Source: Caprella mutica (lineage: Eukaryota > Arthropoda > Malacostraca > Amphipoda > Caprellidae). Taken from it: a stretch of 64,000 nt of DNA. The DNA is taken from contig CANNZV010002342.1 of assembly GCA_947561585.1 (NCBI GenBank), forward strand, positions 38,658 through 102,657, written 5' to 3'. Within the stretch, counting starts at the first letter, position 1. Every line of letters starts with the position of its first letter. The notes beneath the pieces are model-generated. The model saw only the letters and a program-made list of their open reading frames with translations, had not been told where the DNA came from and made no database searches. This document shows positions 10,346 to 22,114 of this stretch, in pieces. A program made the position numbers and the translations under genes.

Positions 10346-11944
10346 CTGTAACGACTGAACAAGACTCACTGAATCTTGTAATTGAGCAGGCAAGAAATAA
10401 AATACGAGCAAGGTTTAATAAAATAAAATACTGCACTCATTTTTTAAATTATTATATAGTAAATTTTATTCAGGCGTCATAATTATCAAAATTGATGAAA
10501 AATAAAGAATTGAGTGACGCATGTATTTACTAGTTGCCGGATGCAAGTGTTTCTGTTCGTACAAATATTTTAACCCTAGTCAGGCTGACGAAATTTAGCT
10601 CTCTAAAAGACTGAGTGCCAAGGATAGGAAAATTAGAGTATGACAATTTACAAATATATCTAATGAAAAATGTCATGATATCTTTGTTGATTTAAATCAT
10701 GTACAAATATTTAATCGCTAATATAAAGTTTTGACGAGCTCAAACTGCTCAGTGAGTATTTTCTCAAAGAAACTGAAGTTTATCTCATCAAATATTGGAA
10801 TTTCTAACAAAGTGTGATGTTATTTACTCAATTTCTTCGAGGAATTTCTCTTTCAATTAAAGTCCATTAACAAAAAATTTCTTCGCTATTTGATGCAGAC
10901 AAGCAATAAAAAATCAACTCAAATATGAAAAAAAAACTGTTAGTTTCAATGTACAGGTTTTATTTTTTTATTTTTAAAAGTGTAGAATTATATTTTGTTT
11001 GAAAAATGATGACAGAAACATTATGAATTTAATTTGAATTCCATCATTAATTATAATTTAGACTGTCGATGTCGCAATAAGTCTTAATATTAATTGAGAT
11101 GTGTCTTCAAAAAGTTATTTCCTTAAGTATGCAGAAGAATCAATAAAAGCATTAATCATGCATTTAAAATATATTGATTATCAAATTGACTAATTCTGTT
11201 TTTAAAGAAAAACTACTTTCAAAATTTCATTTTGACCAAATAATAACAAAATAATAATAAAGAGTAAACTAATTAAGAAAATTGAAAGAAGATCATATCA
11301 ATCAGTAAAATGATTATTAAAGTTTGATATTTTACTCCTGCAATTGATTCACTAGTTAATAATTCAGTGTAGAGGCTTCAGTTGTTGTTTCGTCTCTCTT
11401 TCTCGCTGACGAAATAAAATTGGAAAAGTTTGAATGTCCTAAATTGTTGCAGATGAAAGTACTCGAATGGACAAAGTTTATTTCGTTTTAGTTTACTGGA
11501 GTAATTTGTTTCAACAACAAAAAAAGAAGATTGATCACTTTTTTCACATAAACTGTTTGTTTCATTGTGATGTTTGTTTCAAGATGTAATGGAAGTGAGA
11601 CGTTATTATTAAAATAAACATGACATTTCGGTATCACAAACTATTCTTTATTGATTGATACATTAATTTTTCTCAGTCAGAACAAGATTTTTTTTCATAT
11701 TGGTGCTCCTTAATAATAATCGGTCTGTCTAAGATTTAAAAACAAAGTAAACATCGCAAAATATTTTTCAGATACTCTCTCTACAGTCTAAACATTATAC
11801 ACGCATAATGTAATATATTTTAAAGTTAACTATTATTGGATTGGTCGGCAAGGAGGAGGAGCAAACAGGGGCAGGGCACTAAACCATTTCTGATTCTTTT
11901 AAGAGTTTAATTGAATTAGTTTTCAAATAATAAGAACATTGAAC

Positions 11945-12150
11945 TCTTATTTGTGATGTAGTTTGTTGTATCCGCTAATGTGTTGTACTGCACACTTCAT
12001 GATTGTTTACCGACTTGCCATTGGGTTTCAGGGGGCGGTACGCCGCCGTTTACACTTATTTGTCAATCTCTATGGATAATCAATGAAGTAAAATAACCTA
12101 AAAAAGATTATACCTACAAATCTATCTGGTAGAACAATATTTTGAAAGCA
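11945..12150 (+). repeat. dispersed repeat family, copy A
   Basis: Related to the sequences at about 14645-14990, 54045-54375 and 57570-57735. All share GTTTGTTGTA/GTACTG.ACACTTCA, a G+C-rich middle (GGCGGTACGCC here, GGCGGCACGCCC in copy C), CTTATTGGTCAATCTCCATA and AACAATATTTCT. The copies are in the same orientation. No inverted ends or poly-A tail are obvious, so the class (SINE or MITE) is open. Confidence 0.65.
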
Positions 12151-12798
12151 GTTCTTCCGTTTAATAGTTCTTCTATTTACCATTTCTTCTGTTCCTGTGA
12201 AATACAGAGACTAAATCTTGCTTCTCTTCTTTTGGATTCCAATAAAATTAGGGCCAGTTCTTGCTATTAAATTATAGGCTACCAATGAGGGACTGCTCCC
12301 CAGAATGCTAAAATAATGCACACAGCCACACTTTATTTACTGGCCTCAGTTTATACTTCACGGGAGAATAAATTCAGAAAATGATGAAATTGGAGGATTG
12401 GATTATTGTCTGTGAAATAACTGAGATCGGTTTCTTATTTTGTTGTTAAAAGTTGAAATCAATGACATATAATTTATCAAAAAGTAAGTTGCTAACATTT
12501 CTCTATGAGTCGCAATTGCCAAATTGATAAATTTTCAACTGAAATTATGTACAGTAATTCTGTAAATTTATTCCGTTTATTTTACCAACGATATATTATT
12601 TTATTATATATTTACCTTTATTAAATTTCAATCATTTTTTTTATAATAAAATCATAATCATTTAAAATAATTCGTAATGAGCAAGTTAGTACACATACTA
12701 ACAGACGGATACATTGAAATATTACGTTTATAAGATCAAATTGAGATAAGATCAAATTTATCTCCTGAAAAGAAGGAATTAGAGAGAAGTTTGATTAT
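12151..12798 (-). other. AT-rich intronic sequence
   Basis: Part of receptor intron 1. Nothing recognised. Confidence 0.5.
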
Positions 12799-12824
12799 TC
12801 ATTGAAATACGTTAATATTCTCAC

Positions 12825-14052
12825 CTTGAGGCATGATCTTCCCACAGGTCTGCTTGTCATCTCGCTCATGTACCATCATGAGAGCACCGAGAATAATGTC
12901 ACCCTCTGTCTCACATATTGCGTGGTAAGGCCATTTCTCTTTGGATCCTTCCGTACTGTTTACACCTTTTCGAGATGTCGAGTTGGAGAGGGAGTGAATT
13001 ATGCTACTCTTATCGCCAAGTGTGTTTTCCACTCCTACAGTCTCCGGAAAAGTGTCGCTATCGGAAGGTCGGATCATATTTCGATGGATGGAGTCGAAGC
13101 CTTGATGGATCACCTTGAAAGGATTGATGGATTCGGTTATTGGATTCATAACTCTTCTCGTCACCGGCGGACCGAAGTAAGGAAACTTTGTAGATGGTAA
13201 TTCTGTGATACTAGTATATCCTTTCCCATACTGCTGAGCTTTTGGTTCTAAGAATACCTCTGCCACATCTGATTTATCGGACACTTGACTATTGTAACAA
13301 AAAACTGTGCCATCGGATGATGACAGACACTTTTCATCTTTATGGGAGTCATCAGTATTGATTCCTAATTTCTTACGATATTCTTTCAACTCTGAAATCT
13401 TTTTTCTGTGTTGTCTCAATTTTACTTTATCAATCATATCTTTGGCAAGAGGAAACACGAGCGACTGCTTATCATCACTCTTATTTATCTTTTTCTTCTT
13501 CTTCTTGCGTTGTGGTTTCTTTTCGATGAAAAGACCAGTTTCAAGCATAGAAGTATTCAGAACATTTTGGTTAAGTGTTTCGTTGAAGAAGTATTCTTCA
13601 TGAGCTGCATCATGCATATAGTCAGCAGTTTCTCTGGAGGTAACAGGTTGAACTTCAGTTTCCAGATTTGAATGTTCAGACGAATGGCGGTCAACTGATA
13701 TTTCACGGACGAAACATTCAGAACAGTTCAGAGTATGATTTAAATCTTCTGTTCTTTTCTCTAATTGTTTATCAAAAACAGAAACGTTTTCTATTACTTC
13801 ATTCTTGTCAGTATTAGAAGATACATCTTTTTCGTGGCTCTCAAGTGTAATATTTTCTTCATATTTTGTATTTGCTGCAATGGTCTTATATTCCTCGTGG
13901 AGACTCTTTTCCAAATTTCTTATCTCACTCAAAGACTCACTCTTCTGAACGGCTTCACGCACTGATTTCTCAGAAACAATTCCTTGCATCGACAGAATAA
14001 AAACGCAACACAAAATCACACATTTCACTTTCATATTTTCAGCTGAGGGCAT
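12825..14052 (-). CDS. mtt: mGluR-like receptor, first coding exon: signal peptide, long N-terminal extension, start of ligand-binding domain
   Basis: The exon encodes 409 codons plus one base (phase-1 donor CAAG|GTGAGAAT). An in-frame TGA lies two codons upstream of the ATG at 14052, so translation starts here or at the second Met, residue 7 (14034). The second Met directly precedes a good signal peptide (KVKCVILCCVFILSMQGIVS). Residues about 28-373 are a polar, Lys/Glu/Ser-rich extension with a run of six lysines at about 183-188 and several N-glycosylation sites (NIT 67, NVS 89, NHT 105, NET 157, NTS 166, NST 357 and 365). From residue about 375 the sequence is typical of class C receptors: AICETEGDIILGALMMVHER, then TCGKIMPQG running into exon 2. 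The GDIILGALM and MPQGG motifs point to the mangetout type. In most family members the ligand domain starts within a few tens of residues of the signal peptide, so the extension is unusual. Expected site is the neuronal plasma membrane, with the extension extracellular; this is inferred from the family. Confidence 0.85.
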
Positions 14053-14644
14053 TTTTCACTCCCAATAATTCATAGCACTAAAAGCGTTCACAGGCACTTA
14101 TAAAAATATTAACTCTGATAATATAGTTAATGATTATGTTAATGATATGTTCTGGAAAGAGATAATGCATATATGAATATTATTCAATTATTGCGAAAAA
14201 ATATTCAACTTAACCAACTTTTATTTCCAGCTAAACAATATTATTCCTAGTTAAAAAAAATCCTGATTCATTCTCCATCATAAATTAATTAAAAATCCAA
14301 TTCTTTCTTTAAATGTGTTTAAATATGCAGTGTTTATTTTTCTGTTTGCCATACTTTGACGCTGAACTGTGAATACTTGAAATAAGAATTTAGAGGAAGC
14401 TAATATATTTTCTTGAAAATATGGTTTGTTACCTACAATTCATGCATAACTCACTTTTTTGAAATAGCACTAAAACCCTTCAAAAGGTTATCGACAGAAA
14501 GTGTTGAGAATAGCCTACGGGATCTTCTGGTCAAAGTCACATGCGTTTCAAGACGATCTTCGTCACCCTCTCAATTGTTGCTTAGACATAATTTGCCCCA
14601 AACAGCTTCACACATTTTGTCAGTTATTTCATGGATTGTGTTCC
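14053..14644. other. upstream flank of the receptor's first coding exon
   Basis: The 5' untranslated region of the minus-strand receptor must begin here. A possible acceptor (GAACGCTTTTAG on the minus strand, about 14 bases above an ATGAATTATTG) would join an upstream 5' exon, but this is uncertain. No promoter was identified. Confidence 0.4.
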
Positions 14645-14990
14645 GTGAGCCCTAATTGGCTCCTTCTCCTTCCATATAGTTGTGAGATGAATTATATCAA
14701 ATTTCAAATTTTAAGAACTTTGAAACTCTCAAGATAGATAGTTTGTTGTATTTGCAAGTTTGTTGTACTGTACACACTTCACGATTGTTCCATGACATAA
14801 CAGGGAGTCACACTTATTGTTCAATCTCCATAGTCAAATAATGAGTTAGTAACATTAAAAACATTATCCTGAAAATCTTATCCGTAAGGAACAATATTTC
14901 TGTAACTATATTCTCAGTGGTAGTAAGCCATTACTTTTTAACATTACAGGTGCCACTCGTATCTGTCAGATGCGGTGGAATTATAATTCC
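14645..14990 (+). repeat. dispersed repeat family, copy B
   Basis: Shares with copy C (54045-54375) the order TTGGCTCC, AAGAACTT.GAA.CTCT, TTGTACTG.ACACTTCA, CTTATTG.TCAATCTCCA, GAGTTAGTAAC, CAATATTTCT and AGTGG.AGTA.GCC. This makes B and C the most complete copies seen. Confidence 0.65.
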
Positions 14991-15937
14991 TACCAGCTGA
15001 TATAATTGACAAGAAATAAATGCGAATGTTAAAAAAAACATTAAAAAAACGGAATAAATTTGGCTATATGATAAAGTTAGATTTATCAAATAAATAAATT
15101 ACCTCATATGTATTGTGGAGCTCCACCCTTTTATTTCTATCTGAGGCAATGATTCAAAGTATGAATAAAAAATATAGATAGGAATATTATAACACTAGCT
15201 TCAAGATGATATGCGATTTATAAAATCAAACATTTATCTTGTATTATACATTTGATCCAAAACACGTGTTACCTTAGTTCTGAATCACCTTATAAATATT
15301 ATGTTACGTATTTTTAGTCATATAATAAAAAGGTAATAACAGATAAAATTCAGAATTATTTCTTGTATAAATTTTATTTTATTTTTCAATTTGTGTTCTC
15401 TCTCTCAATGCATTAAATCTAAAGAATGTTGGCGCTAAATTGTCTTGAAGCAATAAACAAACCTTGCGATCACGAAATATTCTACTCTTAAAACTCGTGG
15501 ATTGAAATATTTTTATATTTCAAGCTTCATAACAAGAATATTCCGACATCAAAGCTCCATTTCGGTGGGGGATGATGAAGAATTCCTGAAACGGAATGTC
15601 TTGTTAGTAGAATAAACATCAGTAAGGATAATCGTAAACGTTGTAGGAGGAAACCTAACCCAGAACAATCCTAACTGAAATATTGAAACATAAACTTTAC
15701 CTTTCCTAATATTCAACCCTAGTAACCAAGTCATTGCCGCGGGTAAACCAGTCCACATGGAAATATAATAATAACTTTAATTTTAAACCAATTTGTAAAC
15801 TTATTTTTCCTGACTTTTACTTCTCACACAATAATTTACTTATGATTAGACAGAGACGAAGGTGATTAATAAATGCTCATATGAGCATTTATTAAAATAT
15901 ATGAGGAGTATAGGGTGTTTGAGTACATAAGGGTGAA
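14991..15937. other. AT-rich non-coding DNA
   Basis: No gene supported. On the minus strand near 15701-15757 a short frame (MWTGLPAAMTWLLGLNIRK) ends at a donor-like AAAG|GTAAAG, but there is no supporting partner exon. Confidence 0.45.
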
Positions 15938-15997
15938 TGTCTCACCATAATCAGTTAACTGTAGCCCTTAGCGGCTTGGTATATTTGCGCACACCAA
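15938..15997 (+). repeat. dispersed repeat, copy 1
   Basis: Contains ATAATCAGTTAACTGTA, CCCTTAGCGGCTTGGT and TTTGCGCACACCAA. The same blocks occur in inverted orientation at 47825-47896, separated by a slightly longer spacer. Element type unknown. Confidence 0.7.
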
Positions 15998-16252
15998 GCT
16001 CCGTACAGAGTTACAACCTAAGAAATTTTATTTGTAACGAATAAATATCTAAAAGTCAATTCTGATATCTGGTTCTGCTCGTCAGTGGCAAGTTAAGGAC
16101 TAAGTTACTTTGGTTAAATATGGGGAAAATTATGTATCAAATTGATAAATTTATTTTATATAATTGAATTGATATCATTCCTTTTTTACTTGGAAATGAT
16201 ATACCTCTCGATGTTGCCATATATTATCATATTGGCCAATGCTTTGGGTCTA

Positions 16253-18237
16253 GGCTGATTTTCCGAAAACGAATTGGCCGAAACCAAATTTTCCGAAAAC
16301 TAATTCGTCGAAACGGATTTTCCGAATACGTGTTTGCCGAATCCCAAATTTGCCGAAAACCAATATTCCGAAATACGGATTTGCCGAAGGACAATTTTTC
16401 CGAATGACGAATTGGTCGAAAATCAAATTTAATGTACTTATAAATAACATTTTGTGGGACTTTGTAGTTCTCATCATTATATCTTATGCATAAAAAACAC
16501 ATTTCTTTTATGAATATGACATTGCTATTGCTACATAAATTCATGTTCCACTAATTGGCATTACAATAATAAGGTTGATAGAAATCAATGTTTTTAACTG
16601 AAACTAATATATTCATGCAAGTGCCACTGTCGTTGAAGCCATAGGTATATTGGGAAGATATAAACATAACTAATAATTATGTTATTCATTACAAACAATT
16701 TTATATTTTAATCGCAATGAATGGAATAAATATTAATATGTCAGCCACAGCTTCTGTATGGAATACTATTAACAACTGAATCCAAAATAAGAATCCCGTG
16801 CATGCTTTATATGGCGTAATTACACAAATAATTTTTGTTAAGTAATCACACAAAGTTGTTTACATTTAGTTCATTTAACTTGTTGTGATATATATCATTC
16901 CTACATTAAACCAAAGCACTATAAATGGATTATTCCCCAAAAAATGATTAAGGGGATGGTTTCCGGTATTTAGGATGTACCAATAATACTTGTCCGATTG
17001 AGCTGAGATTTTAACATAAGGTGTAAAGTGAAAAGAAATCATATGCTCTCTTTTGAGATTTTTTCATTTTGGGGCCCCCCTCCCCCGTGGGGGTCGAAAA
17101 ACCTTCTTTTTCGACCCCCCCCCGGGAAACTATAGAACGGCTTGGGGGTTGGTGCTACAGAAAAATTTATTGAAGCTAATATGTTCTCTACTACTATCCT
17201 AAGGTCGTGGTGCAGCTTTTTTTTTGAATTTCTATCTGAAAAATTTTTTATTTGAATTTAAAAAAAAATTGTCATTTTTTTTTTTTTTTTTTTTTTTTCA
17301 AAAAAAATTAAGTTTATAGAAAAAGTTATAGGAAAAGGGCTTCACCACGACCTTAGGAATTTCGGTCTGAACATATTAGCTCTCATACATTTTTCTGTAG
17401 CACCAACCCCCAAAAAGTTCTATACTTTTGAACGTGGAGAATTTGAGAAAAAATGGTACTGAGATAATGGAGGAAGAACAATATTTTTCAATAAATTTTT
17501 TAAATTTAAAAAAAAACTATATGCTTTTCGTCCCAGCCAAGAAGACTGGGACTCTTCAGTTATAACTGAAGAGCAAAACGAGCGCGCACAGAGATTGTTA
17601 GTGGGTGAAACCCACTCTCTATAAGAGAATAACTCCCTAACCCCCAAACTGAGAAGCGCGTTTGACACACGTACAAACGTACTAGGTGAATGGAATTTTT
17701 TATGAGTTTTCTTTGGTAGATTTGCAGGGTAACTAAATTAAAAAAAAAAAAAACGAAAAAAATGGAAAATACCGGAAACCATTCCCTTAAACACGTTGTA
17801 GTAACACACAATCTAAAAACAAGCCAAACGCTCAAATGAATGAAATATAATATGCACCCAAAACTGACTGACTGATACTGACTGAATAAAGCTTGAACGT
17901 CTTTGAAATAAGAACAAAGACAAAGGATTATTTAGTGGTACAAAGAGTAACAGTTATAGATAGAATAATTAAAGGATCAATTTTAGTGTAACTAAAGGTT
18001 ATGATTTCGATATTTCGTTTCCTTTCTACAACTTTTTGTATATATTTACATTTGGTTTTAAATTGGTCTTTCGGTAAATTTGACTTTCGGAGAATTCGTC
18101 TTTCGGCAATTCTTCACTTCGGCGAATACGTTTTCGACAAATTTGGATTTCGGCCAATTCGTATTCGGAGAATCCGGTTCGGCGAATTAGTTTTCGGAGA
18201 ATTTGGTTTCGGCAAATTCGTTTTCGGAAAATCTGCC
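16253..18237. mobile_element. DNA transposon with inverted ends made of short TTCGG-type repeats
   Basis: The two ends, about 16253-16430 and 18060-18237, are inverted copies of each other over about 180 bp. Starting at the tips both read GGC-GATTTTCCGAAAACGAATT, then GCCGAAACCAAATT, TCCGAAAACTAATTCG and CGAATACG, with only a few differences. Each end is itself a run of degenerate 13-16 base repeats of CCGAAAA...AATT. The translated repeats give spurious peptides rich in FRKIxF. The interior (about 1.6 kb) has no transposase, so the element is non-autonomous, and it is interrupted by the TTAA element at 16948-17790. I could not define a target site duplication. Superfamily unassigned. Confidence 0.8.
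16948..17790. mobile_element. TTAA-flanked foldback element nested in the preceding transposon
   Basis: Length 843 bp including TTAA at both sides. The terminal inverted repeats are about 20 bp: GGGGATGGTTTCCGGTATTT at the left, and the right end matches with one change. Inside, about 17127-17220 and 17338-17430 are long inverted arms (shared GGGGGTTGGTGCTACAGAAA, CTAATATGTTC and CCTAAGGTCGTGGTG) around a poly-T/poly-A centre, so the element can fold into one large hairpin. A second perfect hairpin is at 17089-17119 (GGGGGTCGAAAAA, loop CCTTC). TTAA target choice suggests a piggyBac-type transposase acting in trans. No coding sequence. Confidence 0.8.
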
Positions 18238-20347
18238 GGATACCGATTAATTTATACTCAATCAATTTTATATGGCTGAAACTTGATTAACATATTGGAA
18301 ATATGATTTTCTAGAATAAGGAGTATGTAGTGATCGCAATTATATAAATTTCATCAAATTTAAATTATAGCATTGATCGGTATTAAAAAATCTTCAAAAA
18401 ACACACTGCGCCAATATGATTTGTCAACCTAGTGCCCAAATGGGCTCCATTATCTTGTGTTACTTGGGAATTTACCAAATAATCCAAGGCGTAACAATCT
18501 TCCAAGTGAACTGCACAAACACATTCTCTCTTGATGTACCAGAAGATTCTTAAAACACCAAGAGACTCCAGTTCTTCCTTTAGACTCCACAGTCGTTAGC
18601 TCCAATTAGGGGTGGAGATTTAGAGGCCGGTAACTGTTCTTCTCGTCAGCTGAAATAAGAAAATGAAAAGTTAGTTAACTCTTGTGGCGACTTCAACGAG
18701 AGTTATAGCAAGAAACATTTGCCTAACACCACGCTGCTGAAATGGAAGTAGTTTTGTGTTTTGTCGCAAGAATACAGTGGAGTAGTGATGCGATATTTTT
18801 CCTAGTAAATTTTGTTGTTTGAATATATTAATATATATAATATACATGAATTTAATTGAAGATAAATGTATTAGCTATGTTTCCTGCACTCGTTGTAAGA
18901 AATGTATCATTTAATCTTCAATAAATTTAACAAAATGATTTTGTAATGATCTCATATTCATATACTTTTATTATGGTCTAATAATGTGAGAAATATCAAA
19001 TTTAAATCGTGTTCTTGATTATAATTAACATCATGGCTGCAAGTATAGAGTCCCACTTCACCTCTCTTTAACTGTTATTTTATCGTACGTGGGTTAAAGT
19101 TTAAGTCAAATTGTTTTACTTCCAATTCAAAATCTCAACACGAAATACCACCAGTCACATAACTTCTTTGACGCTCTTTTTGCTGGAGGAAACTGTTGAG
19201 GAAGTTATTCACTGAAGAATATCTCCCTTCCAATTAAGAAATACGTATTTCTCTGTTCAGGAATTATTTCGAGAAACCACTAACAATATCAAACTGTTGC
19301 GGCGAAACTTCCTCCTTTTTGTGAGACGAGGAATTTTGAGATTTGAAGAGATGATACGAGAGAATATAGGATTTTATTGGAAGGAGATTTCACACCTAAG
19401 TAATTCGTCAGTTTCATCCATCCGGGAGATATCCGTATCATTTCAATGGGAAATCAGATTCCAAAGATCCTAATTCTAAGAAATATTTTCCTGAATGGTC
19501 AGGATTACATGATTTCTGACACGCTGGGATCGCGGAATTCGGTCTTTTAGAAAAGGTTAAGTTATTGCAACATTAATAGAAATTTATATATTATTTTCTC
19601 TTACTTTATAACTGATAAATTGGAAATTAATCATAATTTGACAGTGAATAATATTTTCAATAGAAGCACAGTTTTCCAAGATTTATCAAATGTTAGTACA
19701 TTCTGTGCGACATATAGCTATTCCGTATATTTTTATCTTAAAATCCAATATTATTCCAACTTGGAATCGTCAACCTACAATTTCAATCAATAACACGAAT
19801 CAGGCAATCTTATTTCTGTATCACCTTTTCCACACAATATTCATTCCCTCAGTGCTTTATGTATATGTTATATTATATTACAATTATTACCAATAACATT
19901 GAGAATGGGTTGTCCAGGCTCTAGGAGGAGACGAGTGTGACTAACGTGAGATGAAGGAGAGTTAACGTTTGAGCCATCAGCAAACATACACAGGGGCCTC
20001 TTATAGCTAAGATATTACACTGCTAGAGTTAGCATACATTGTCATAGTTAGCTTATAAATCGTTAGTTTGTATACAAACATGAAGTATGTTGTATCAACT
20101 GTTAAGTATGCATAGTGTTCATCCAAAGTAATCCTCACTAGATCGTAAAGCTGGACAAAACACATTAACACTTTATATTTAAGTAACCCATATATGAAAA
20201 GTGAAGTTTGTAAGTATTATAATTACCTAGTTTATGTTTATTACTCAATCACTCAATAGTGTTCGTCAATTAACAAACTAATATATAATGATGCAATTTA
20301 TTCCAGCTCGTATCCAACAATCATTCTAAAATTTGAAATAAAATACA
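18238..20347. other. non-coding DNA, partly of higher complexity
   Basis: No gene seen. Two stretches, about 18400-18760 and 19140-19560, are less AT-rich and more complex than the surroundings and could be conserved non-coding or regulatory sequence. A perfect 14-base palindrome GTTTGTATACAAAC is at about 20065. Confidence 0.4.
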
Positions 20348-20496
20348 TTAGGGGAACGTTTGATTACTCGAAAAATTGGTGTTTAAGAATGGTCATAACG
20401 GAACAATTGGAAGATTTATACGTCTGACCATTGCTGATCTTAAAGCCCACTTTTTTAGTACTTTGACCGTACGAGAACTATAACGATGTTCCCTAA
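20348..20496. mobile_element. short MITE with TTAGGGAAC ends
   Basis: The left end TTAGGGGAACGTTTGATTA and the right end, read on the minus strand as TTAGGGAACATCGTTATAG, form imperfect inverted repeats around about 110 bp of non-coding sequence. Confidence 0.45.
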
Positions 20497-21618
20497 CGTA
20501 AAAATGATGAATAACAAATAGCCATTAGTATAAAACTGATCACATACATGTATATTCGTGAAGAATTATATTGAAGTTAGCATACTAATCTTATTACCAT
20601 TTCAATTCACTTTCTATTTTTGAATTGTACAATTATTCTATAATGTTTTAAGATAACAATATAATAAATGGATTTCAGTTATTAGAGTTCAAGTAAGAGT
20701 CCTTGTGGGACTTTGGTTATTCCAGAGGGTATTCACTTCTCTACTCACCATTATAACTTATTCTTATTCTTTATTCGTAAATGCTCCCGTATATATATGA
20801 ACATATTTAGGGGGTCGCTTTGACCATAGCAATGTAGTGATTTAAATAATAGATAGAATACTTAAGGTCCTGTTAATCTAAAAGCTTCTTCAGCAACCTA
20901 TCTATAGGTAACTCTTGAGTGCCTTGAGTTCCCCATTGTCAATTGGCTCAGATGTTACGTAGGGAGACTAGTAGTTTGGCAAGCATTTCTGGAATCATAC
21001 ATAATACATATGTTCTAAATTTTGTAATATTTTGGCATATGAAAAGTTTAGTGAATGAGTTGAAATTAGCAAAATTATATTCAAAATGAACTAACAATTG
21101 TCTGTCAGCATTTAGTCACCTGGCCATTTTAGGTACCTGGCTATTTGTGCCACTCTTAGTCAATTCCAAACTTATTTTAAAAAATTGACTAACATAAAAT
21201 AAATATATTTGACTCACTCTTTCCGATAATGTTAATTTCAATAACAAAATTAATCATCTTTTATATAATCACCAACTGTTAATTTCTTCTTTTCCTCGTA
21301 CTTTCTACGTAGAAATTTTCTCCAAAGTGTCATAAATTTACCGGCCCATTTCTTGTAATACGATGAATTATTGTCTTTCTACGGAAACAAAAACTTTTAA
21401 TAAAAATTTGAGCAGAATCGTTCACATTTTTAGGTGAGAGTTACGGTTCTGATTGCATAGTTATCTTAGAAAAAACTTGGGACATGAATTTTTATATCTT
21501 GGGACATAAATTTAGAGTTATGGCGATGTCAGGTTTTCTCACCTTTTTCTTAATGTTCGAATATTAGAGTTTTAAATGATAAGGGAAGAACTATTATTAT
21601 TTCTTGTAACGTCTCAAA
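20497..21618. other. AT-rich non-coding DNA
   Basis: Nothing recognised. Confidence 0.5.
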
Positions 21619-22114
21619 GTCTCCTCTTCTCAAAGGAAAACAAATAAAAGTCTCCACTTCTCAAAGGAAAACAAATAAAAGTCTCCACTTCTCAAAGGAA
21701 AACAAATAATAGTCTCCACTTCTCAAAGGAAAACAAATAAAGGTCTCCACTTCTCAAAGGAAAACAAATAAAAGTCTCCACTTCTCAAAGGAAAACAAAT
21801 AAAAGTCTCCACTTCTCAAAGGAAAACAAATAAAAGTCTCCACTTCTCAAAGGAAAACAAATAAAAGTATCCACTTCTCAAAGGAAAACAAACAAAAGTC
21901 TCCACTTCTCAAAGGAAAACAAATAAAAGTCTCCACTTCTCAAAGGAAAACAAATAAAAGTCTCCACTTCTCAAAGGAAAACAAATAAAAGTCTCCACTT
22001 CTCAAAGGAAAACAAATAAAAGTCTCCACTTCTCAAAGGAAAACAAATAAAAGTCTCCACCTCTCAAAGGAAAACAAATAAAAGTCTCCACTTCTCAAAG
22101 GAAAACAAATAAAA
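21619..22114. repeat. 31-bp minisatellite, 16 copies
   Basis: The unit begins GTCTCCACTTCTCAAAGG and continues AAAACAAATAAAA. Sixteen copies fit the span exactly, followed by a truncated seventeenth. Variation is limited to a few single bases. The period is not a multiple of three, so no false ORF arises. Confidence 0.97.

Larger units (their letters stand above)
10026..12824 (-). other. receptor intron 1 (about 2.8 kb)
   Basis: Phase-1 intron with GT...AG ends on the minus strand (CAAG|GTGAGAAT ... TCTACAG|GG). It holds the degenerate tandem array at 10100-10345 and one copy of a dispersed repeat at about 11945-12150. At 10570 the string TTAACCCTAGTCAGGCTGACG resembles one end of the TTAA element family described at 23470. 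The remainder is AT-rich with nothing recognised. Confidence 0.8.

Noticed and set aside
15701..15758. Possible 5' exon of the receptor encoding MWTGLPAAMTWLLGLNIRK
   Set aside because: The receptor already has a signal peptide in its 12825-14052 exon with an upstream in-frame stop, and nothing shows the two are joined.
16227..18279. Frames encoding FRKIWFRPIRF-like repeats at both ends of the 16.3-18.2 kb element
   Set aside because: They are translations of the short TTCGG repeats in the inverted ends of the transposon, and occur in opposite directions at the two ends.
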